Positions 63,619 to 64,000 of a DNA stretch of 64,000 nt are shown piece after piece. Numbering within the stretch: the first letter of the stretch is position 1; each line of letters opens with the position of its first letter. The stretch is from Spongiihabitans sp965206355 (lineage in GTDB: Bacteria > Pseudomonadota > Gammaproteobacteria > Arenicellales > Poriferihabitantaceae). The notes beneath the pieces were generated by a model. The model was not told where the DNA came from. It searched no databases and saw only the letters and a program-made list of their open reading frames with translations. Location: positions 1,922,001 to 1,986,000 of the forward strand of contig OZ242212.1 of the NCBI GenBank assembly GCA_965206355.1, in the 5' to 3' direction. The position numbers were made by a program, and so were the translations under genes.

Positions 63619-64000
63619 TCAATTCTGCTTCATTTTACGCGCCAAGGTATTTCTGCTCCAGCCTAATAACTTCGCAGCCTTTTGTTTAAGTCCTCCGGTA
63701 TGCGCCAGTGCCACTTGGATTAACACTTGCTCGAATTCATTGCCCAGTGATTTTGCGATGCCCTTTTCGCCCAACTGCAATCTGTGACTTACTTCTTGGT
63801 ACAGATTATTCTGCCACGAAAGTTCAGTTTGACTCGGATACACTGTCTTGATTTGCTCGGGTAAATCAGCAGGCATAATCTGCGAGCCAGCGCACAGTAT
63901 CGATAACTGCTGGATGACATTTTCCAGCTCACGAATATTGCCGGGCCAGTGATATTGTTGCAATAGCGCCATCACGCCGGCTCCGAGCCGTTTTAATGCG
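63619..64000 (-). CDS. ntrC: NtrC-family response regulator, C-terminal part (runs off the window)
   Basis: The last 126 codons, open to the window edge. The end of the AAA+ sigma-54 domain (LLQQYHWPGNIRELENVIQQ) and the Fis-type DNA-binding helix-turn-helix (AKLLGWSRNTLARKMKQN) are visible, with EFEQVLIQVALAHTGGLKQK between them. The sequence fits NtrC/GlnG, which controls nitrogen assimilation with GlnL. A related sigma-54 regulator is possible because the receiver domain is outside the window. The 63459-63618 gap shows no other gene. Confidence 0.85.
   Translation of the reverse strand, partial: ALKRLGAGVMALLQQYHWPGNIRELENVIQQLSILCAGSQIMPADLPEQIKTVYPSQTELSWQNNLYQEVSHRLQLGEKGIAKSLGNEFEQVLIQVALAHTGGLKQKAAKLLGWSRNTLARKMKQN

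Overview
The window looks like the chromosome of a gammaproteobacterium whose genome is being reworked by small mobile elements. The housekeeping genes and their order (hflK-hflC-yjeT-purA, ispD-ispF, rnr-rlmB, pntA-pntB, mfd, a fused msrAB, long-form hisG, an ntrC-type regulator) are typical of that class. No rRNA or tRNA was recognised, so the species cannot be named. Most of the sequence is moderately AT-rich. Several blocks are clearly GC-rich (about 7.6-20.0, 22.0-23.0, 27.1-28.0 and 31.5-32.95 kb), and most of these begin or end in broken genes. That pattern points to transferred DNA under decay. A chimeric assembly is the alternative to exclude.

Left part (0-28 kb). A large Ig-repeat autotransporter lies on the minus strand behind a 12-C tract, followed by hinT, ispF and ispD. 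A GC-rich island then carries a GMC oxidoreductase, a GntR/HutC regulator and a divergent operon: suyAB, a three-gene TRAP transporter, a HisD-like dehydrogenase, an SDR and a zinc alcohol dehydrogenase. This is the gene set expected for uptake of 2,3-dihydroxypropane-1-sulfonate (DHPS), its oxidation to sulfolactate, and cleavage to pyruvate and sulfite. Beyond it are pseudogene scraps, an azlCD pair, a DMT exporter, a cytochrome c/copC/copD cluster, an IS481-type element and an FMN reductase.

Middle part (28.0-42.5 kb). This is a cassette array built on attC-like sites, all oriented on the minus strand, with no integrase gene in the window (a CALIN). I count twelve good attC sites, one long degenerate one and two half sites. 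Cassette genes include two secreted tandem-repeat proteins (a 19-residue Cys/Gly repeat and an 8-residue GPGG repeat), a duplicated 47-residue secreted peptide, an HNH nuclease, a complete type I restriction system, an RlaP-type nucleotidyltransferase, a MerF transporter with a Cys-rich partner, and several broken or unknown genes. A non-array block (hsdM fragment, IS256 fragment, agmatinase, Fic/ArsS chimera) interrupts it at 30.9-33.2 kb.

Right part (42.9-64 kb) is ordinary chromosome: mfd, hom, a Mth938-type gene preceded by five tandem promoter-like 44-bp repeats, msrAB, rlmB, rnr, pntAB, hisG, a LysM lipoprotein, a succinate-semialdehyde-type dehydrogenase, purA, yjeT, hflC, hflK and the end of ntrC.

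Eleven copies of one MITE (139 bp, GAGACC...GGTCTC ends, 5-bp target duplications) run through the window outside the array. Several sit exactly at gene ends and supply stop codons, C-terminal residues or a Shine-Dalgarno sequence.
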